From Actinomadura rubteroloni (GTDB taxonomy: Bacteria; Actinomycetota; Actinomycetes; Streptosporangiales; Streptosporangiaceae), in contig NZ_MTBP01000006.1 of the NCBI RefSeq assembly GCF_002911665.1, positions 141,763 through 205,762 of the forward strand: a DNA stretch of 64,000 nucleotides, in the 5' to 3' direction. Positions 61,185-64,000 of this stretch are shown in pieces. Made by a program: the position numbers and the translations under genes. Numbering within the stretch: the stretch's first letter is position 1; each line of letters begins with the position of its first letter. Below the pieces are notes generated by a model that had not been told where the DNA came from, ran no database searches, and saw only the letters and a list, made by a program, of their open reading frames with translations.

Positions 61185-63770
61185 TCACTCGTCCTCGTCC
61201 TTCTCCGGCGCCGGTTCGGGCGCCAGGAAGACGGCGGGCGCGTCGGGGACCTCCACGTCGGCCGCCGGCGGCGTGTCCGGCGCGAACGCGAAGGTCAGCG
61301 GGTCCGTCGCGGTCTCCGCGACCGGCTCGTCCAGCGCTTCCTCCGCCGGGTCCGCCTCGACGGCAGGCGCGCCATCGGAATCTTCCGGTGCGTCCGAGAC
61401 GTCGGGCTCGTCCGGGACGACGGCGCTCACGGCTTCCGGCTCGTCCTCGCCATCGGTCCCCGGGGCCTCGCCCAGCTCCGCGTCGGCGACGAACGTCTCG
61501 TCGTCCTCCTCGGTGTCGACGATCTCCAGGCCCTCGATCTCCGCGTAGCGCTCGGCCGCGTCGGTCTCGCCGTCGCGGTCGGCGGCGGAGGACCGCGCGA
61601 ACCAGTCGGACGCCTCGGCCTCCCGTCCGGCCTCGGCCAACGCGTCCGCGTAGGCATAGAACAGCCGCGCCGACCAGGGGCGGAGCCGACGGTCGCGCAG
61701 TTCGGGAATCTGGAGGGTCACGACGGCGGCGTCATGCTGACCGAGGTCACGGCGGGCGCCGGACTCCACGATCCGCAGTTCCACCAGCCCCGCCGTGTCC
61801 AGCCGGGACGCCTCGGGCGACTTGACCAGGTCCAGCGCCCGCTCGGGACGCCCCAGCCCGCGCTCGCTGTCCGCCATGACCGGAAGGTAGGTCTCGTCCC
61901 CCGCGCCGAGCCGCCGCGCCGCCCGCAGTTCCGCGAGCGCTTCGGCCCACTCGCCGGCGGCGTAGGCGGCGAGTCCCGCCGCTTCCCGGACGATCCCGAC
62001 ACGCGACGCCAACCGCCGCGCCGCGCGCGCATGCTTGTACGACTGCTCGGGCTCGTCCTCCGCGAGCCGCCCCGCCATCACCAGATGACGCGCGACGCGG
62101 GCCGCCAAGTCCTTCGGCAGCGTGCGCAGTTCGACGCGAGCGTCGGCGTCCAGCTCCTCGCCGGTGACGTCGTCGGGCAGCAGCGGGTCGTCGTGCCTCG
62201 GCTCGGCGGACACGTGCTCATCGGCCGGACGGCCGTGCCGGTCACCGTCCCGGTCTTGCCACGGACGCGCCGGACGCCGATCGTCGCGGTCGCCCTGACG
62301 GAACGGCGGACGGCCGGAACCGCGCTGCGGCCCACCACCGGAACGCCGGTCATCGCGCCGGTCCGGCCGGGGACCGCGCCGGTCGTCCGGCCGCCCCCCA
62401 CGGTCGTCACGCCGCTCGAACCGGGGACCGCCCGGCCCACGCCGGTCATCGCGACGCTCGTAACGCGGACCACCCGACTGACGCCGATCGTCGCCCTGAC
62501 CGCGGTCATCGCGCCGCTCGAACCGCGGACCGCCCGGCCCACGGCGATCGTCCGGACGACCGCCACGGTCATCACGCCGCTCAAAGCGAGGGCCACTCGA
62601 CCCACGCCGGTCGTCACGCTGCTCATAACGCGGGCCACTCGACGGACGCCGATCGTCGCCCTGCCCACGGTCGTCCCGCCGCTCGTAACGCGGACCGCCG
62701 GACGGACGACGATCGTCACCCTGACCGCGGTCATCGCGCCGTTCGTAACGCGGACCACCCGACTGACGCCGGTCTTCACTCCGGCCACGGTCATCACGCC
62801 GGTCATAACGGGGACCACCAGACGGACGACGATCGTCGCTCCGGCCACGGTCGTCCCGCCGCTCATAGCGCGGACCGCCGGACGGGCGCCGATCGTCACC
62901 CTGGCCCCGGTCATCGCGCCGCTCGTAACGCGGGCCACCGGACGGACGGCGATCATCGCCCTGACGGTCGTCCCGCCGCTCGAAAGGCCGGCCACGACGG
63001 TCGTCCGGACGGCCACCGCGATCATCGCGCCGCTCGAACCGGGGACCGCGACGGTCGTCGGGACGTCCCGAACGGTCCTGCCGGTCGAACCGGGGACCGC
63101 CCGGGCCGCGACGGTCGTCGGGCCTGCCGGATCGGTCGTCACGGTCGCGGAAGCCGCCGCCCTGGGGACGGCCGGGGCCGCGATCCTGACGGAAGGGCTT
63201 CCGGTCGTCCCGGCGCGGACCGCCGGACGTGCGTTCGGGCCGGTCATCGCCGGACCGGAACGGCCGCCTGTCATCGCGGTCGCCGGGACGCCCCTGGAAG
63301 CGACGCTCACCCTGCGGTCCGCCCTGACGAGGGCCGCGCGGGCCACTGGGTCCGCGTCCGCCCCGGTCGTCACGACGGTCGAAGCGCCCCTCGCCGCCCT
63401 GACGGCGGTCATCGGAGCCACGGTACGGACGATCCTGGCCACCGCGCGGGCCATCGCCCCTGCGGTCATCGTCGCGGCGAGTCGGACGGTCGTCACGACG
63501 GTCATCGCGCCGGAACCCGCCGCCCGGACGGCCGCCTCCGAAGGAACGGCCACCGCCGTTCCCCGACTGGCCGCTCTGTCGCGGACGACCCTGGGCGCCT
63601 CGGGGCCCGCCCGACCGCGGGGCCGCACCGCGCGGCCCGCCGTCCCGGCGCCGGCCCGCGTCTCCGCGACCGTCTCCCCCGCGACGGGCGGGCTTGTCGC
63701 GCCCCCCGTCCCTGTTGCGCCGGTCCTCGCCGCTTCGGCCGTCCTCTTCCGCGCTCATCACGTCCGTCAC
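61185..63770 (-). CDS. Arg/Asp/Gly-repeat disordered protein with TPR-like domain and acidic tail (861 aa)
   Basis: Three regions are visible. Residues 1-515 are disordered and made of R, D, G, P and S with RGG/RDD motifs; from about 212 to 473 there are some 14 near-identical 14-21-aa units of the type DDRGQGDDRRPSGGPRYERR. Residues about 520-725 form paired helices (ARVARHLVMAGRLAEDEPEQSYKHARAA, WAEALAELRAARRL, PERALDLVKSPEA, ALAEAGREAEASDWFARS), a TPR-like domain. Residues about 725-861 are strongly acidic. RGG-type regions bind RNA in many proteins; a nucleic-acid or ribosome-related role is inference, helped by its place next to the rRNA operon. GTG 63770 or ATG 63758 is the start; RBS weak. 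Shorter Arg-rich TPR proteins occur in other actinobacteria, without known function. Confidence 0.88.
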   Translation of the reverse strand: MTDVMSAEEDGRSGEDRRNRDGGRDKPARRGGDGRGDAGRRRDGGPRGAAPRSGGPRGAQGRPRQSGQSGNGGGRSFGGGRPGGGFRRDDRRDDRPTRRDDDRRGDGPRGGQDRPYRGSDDRRQGGEGRFDRRDDRGGRGPSGPRGPRQGGPQGERRFQGRPGDRDDRRPFRSGDDRPERTSGGPRRDDRKPFRQDRGPGRPQGGGFRDRDDRSGRPDDRRGPGGPRFDRQDRSGRPDDRRGPRFERRDDRGGRPDDRRGRPFERRDDRQGDDRRPSGGPRYERRDDRGQGDDRRPSGGPRYERRDDRGRSDDRRPSGGPRYDRRDDRGRSEDRRQSGGPRYERRDDRGQGDDRRPSGGPRYERRDDRGQGDDRRPSSGPRYEQRDDRRGSSGPRFERRDDRGGRPDDRRGPGGPRFERRDDRGQGDDRRQSGGPRYERRDDRRGPGGPRFERRDDRGGRPDDRRGPRPDRRDDRRSGGGPQRGSGRPPFRQGDRDDRRPARPWQDRDGDRHGRPADEHVSAEPRHDDPLLPDDVTGEELDADARVELRTLPKDLAARVARHLVMAGRLAEDEPEQSYKHARAARRLASRVGIVREAAGLAAYAAGEWAEALAELRAARRLGAGDETYLPVMADSERGLGRPERALDLVKSPEASRLDTAGLVELRIVESGARRDLGQHDAAVVTLQIPELRDRRLRPWSARLFYAYADALAEAGREAEASDWFARSSAADRDGETDAAERYAEIEGLEIVDTEEDDETFVADAELGEAPGTDGEDEPEAVSAVVPDEPDVSDAPEDSDGAPAVEADPAEEALDEPVAETATDPLTFAFAPDTPPAADVEVPDAPAVFLAPEPAPEKDEDE
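62354..63137 (-). repeat. Coding repeat array of about 60-bp units in the Arg-rich protein
   Basis: About 14 tandem units, mostly 60 bp, encoding RY/FERRDDRG-x-x-DDRR-x-SGGP. Unit lengths of 42-63 bp are all multiples of three, so unit number can change without frameshift. Confidence 0.85.
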
Positions 63771-63796
63771 TGTCGTCGTCGTTCGGTTGCCCCTGC

Positions 63797-63802
63797 AGCC
63801 TA
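63797..63802 (-). promoter_or_regulatory. -10 box for the Arg-rich TPR gene
   Basis: TAGGCT on the minus strand, about 27 bases upstream of GTG 63770 and just past the rRNA terminator, so the gene has its own promoter rather than relying on rRNA read-through. Confidence 0.5.
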
Positions 63803-63824
63803 CTTCGACTGGGGCATTACATGC

Positions 63825-63865
63825 GTCGAGGGCCGCTCCCGTGGAATTCCGGGGCGACCCTCGAC
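63825..63865 (-). terminator. Putative terminator of the rRNA operon
   Basis: GTCGAGGG (63825-63832) pairs with CCCTCGAC (63858-63865), with further C/G pairing inside, starting 11 bases past the 3' end of 5S rRNA on the minus strand. Confidence 0.7.
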
Positions 63866-63875
63866 ACTAAAGAAA

Positions 63876-63993
63876 GTCCGGCGGTGTCCTACTCTCCCAC
63901 ACAGTCTCCCATGCAGTACCATCGGCGCTGAAAGGCTTAACTTCCGGGTTCGGAATGGAACCGGGTGTTTCCCTCTCGCCAAAACCACCGAAC
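63876..63993 (-). rRNA. rrf: 5S ribosomal RNA
   Basis: The reverse complement reads GTTCGGTGGTTTTGGCGAGA at the 5' end, contains CCATTCCGAACCCGGAAGTTAAG (loop B/C region, in pieces), GATGGTACTGC, GGGAGAGTAGG and ends ACACCGCCGGAC. Terminal sequences pair (GTTCGGTGG with CCGCCGGAC), giving a 118-nt RNA. It marks the end of a minus-strand rRNA operon whose 23S gene must lie beyond the right edge of the window. Confidence 0.97.
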
Positions 63994-64000
63994 GACCAAC

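Noticed and set aside
63800..63988. 62-codon frame over the 5S region
   Set aside because: It lies within the 5S rRNA gene and its terminator.

Overview
This is a 64-kb chromosomal window from a very GC-rich actinobacterium. The markers are WhiA, RbpA, OpcA, SteA with an MctB/SteB-type partner, TlyA, tandem tkt-tal-pgi-zwf-opcA-pgl, TANNNT-type -10 boxes and several apparently leaderless genes. The gene set fits a Streptosporangiales / Thermomonosporaceae-like (Actinomadura-type) organism, but that family assignment is inference. I see no insertion sequence, prophage, CRISPR array or tRNA. The right edge is the 3' end of an rRNA operon (5S on the minus strand).

Layout. (1) 0-8.7 kb, plus strand: pentose-phosphate operon (transketolase, transaldolase, Pgi, G6PDH, OpcA, lactonase). 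(2) 8.7-20.1 kb: accessory block with an L,D-transpeptidase lipoprotein, an orphan LuxR-type regulator, a 1129-aa protein of unknown function, an ABC exporter pair, a cysteine-less DsbC-like protein, two acetyltransferases (one fused to an ACT domain), an AhpD-like protein and a methyltransferase. (3) 20.1-31.5 kb, minus strand: glyA behind a ZTP riboswitch, rbpA, secG, then tpiA-pgk-gap with tandem DasR-like operators upstream of gap, then whiA-yvcK-rapZ-uvrC and a Rieske lipoprotein. (4) 31.5-45.2 kb: uvrA with a candidate SOS box, metallo-hydrolase, a 48-aa GPGG membrane protein, a lipoprotein, a membrane adenylate cyclase, a VWA/MoxR/lipoprotein operon, a fused double acyl-CoA dehydrogenase, and terC behind a yybP-ykoY (Mn2+) riboswitch. 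(5) 45.4-57.0 kb, mostly minus strand: HAD - SCP2 (plus strand) - small protein - tlyA - nadK - recN - steA - mctB/steB - MraY-like protein - murJ - glycosyltransferase, a cell-envelope/cell-separation and DNA-repair cluster. (6) 57.0-64 kb: TPR protein, a DUF1015 protein carrying a 230-aa low-complexity insert, a metallo-hydrolase, and an 861-aa protein with a huge Arg/Asp/Gly repeat domain fused to a TPR-like domain and an acidic tail, directly next to the 5S rRNA gene.

How it works together. Regions 1 and 3 hold most of central carbon metabolism (oxidative and non-oxidative pentose-phosphate routes, lower glycolysis) plus one-carbon supply (GlyA). RapZ/YvcK/WhiA is the widespread carbon-flux/sporulation gene trio. 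Region 5 links peptidoglycan precursor flipping (MurJ) with the SteA/SteB system that controls septal hydrolases. The least explained objects are the RGG-like repeat protein beside the rRNA operon, the expanded DUF1015 insert, the cysteine-less DsbC-like protein, the MraY-like membrane protein, the 1129-aa protein and a 19-bp tandem array at 55.7 kb.
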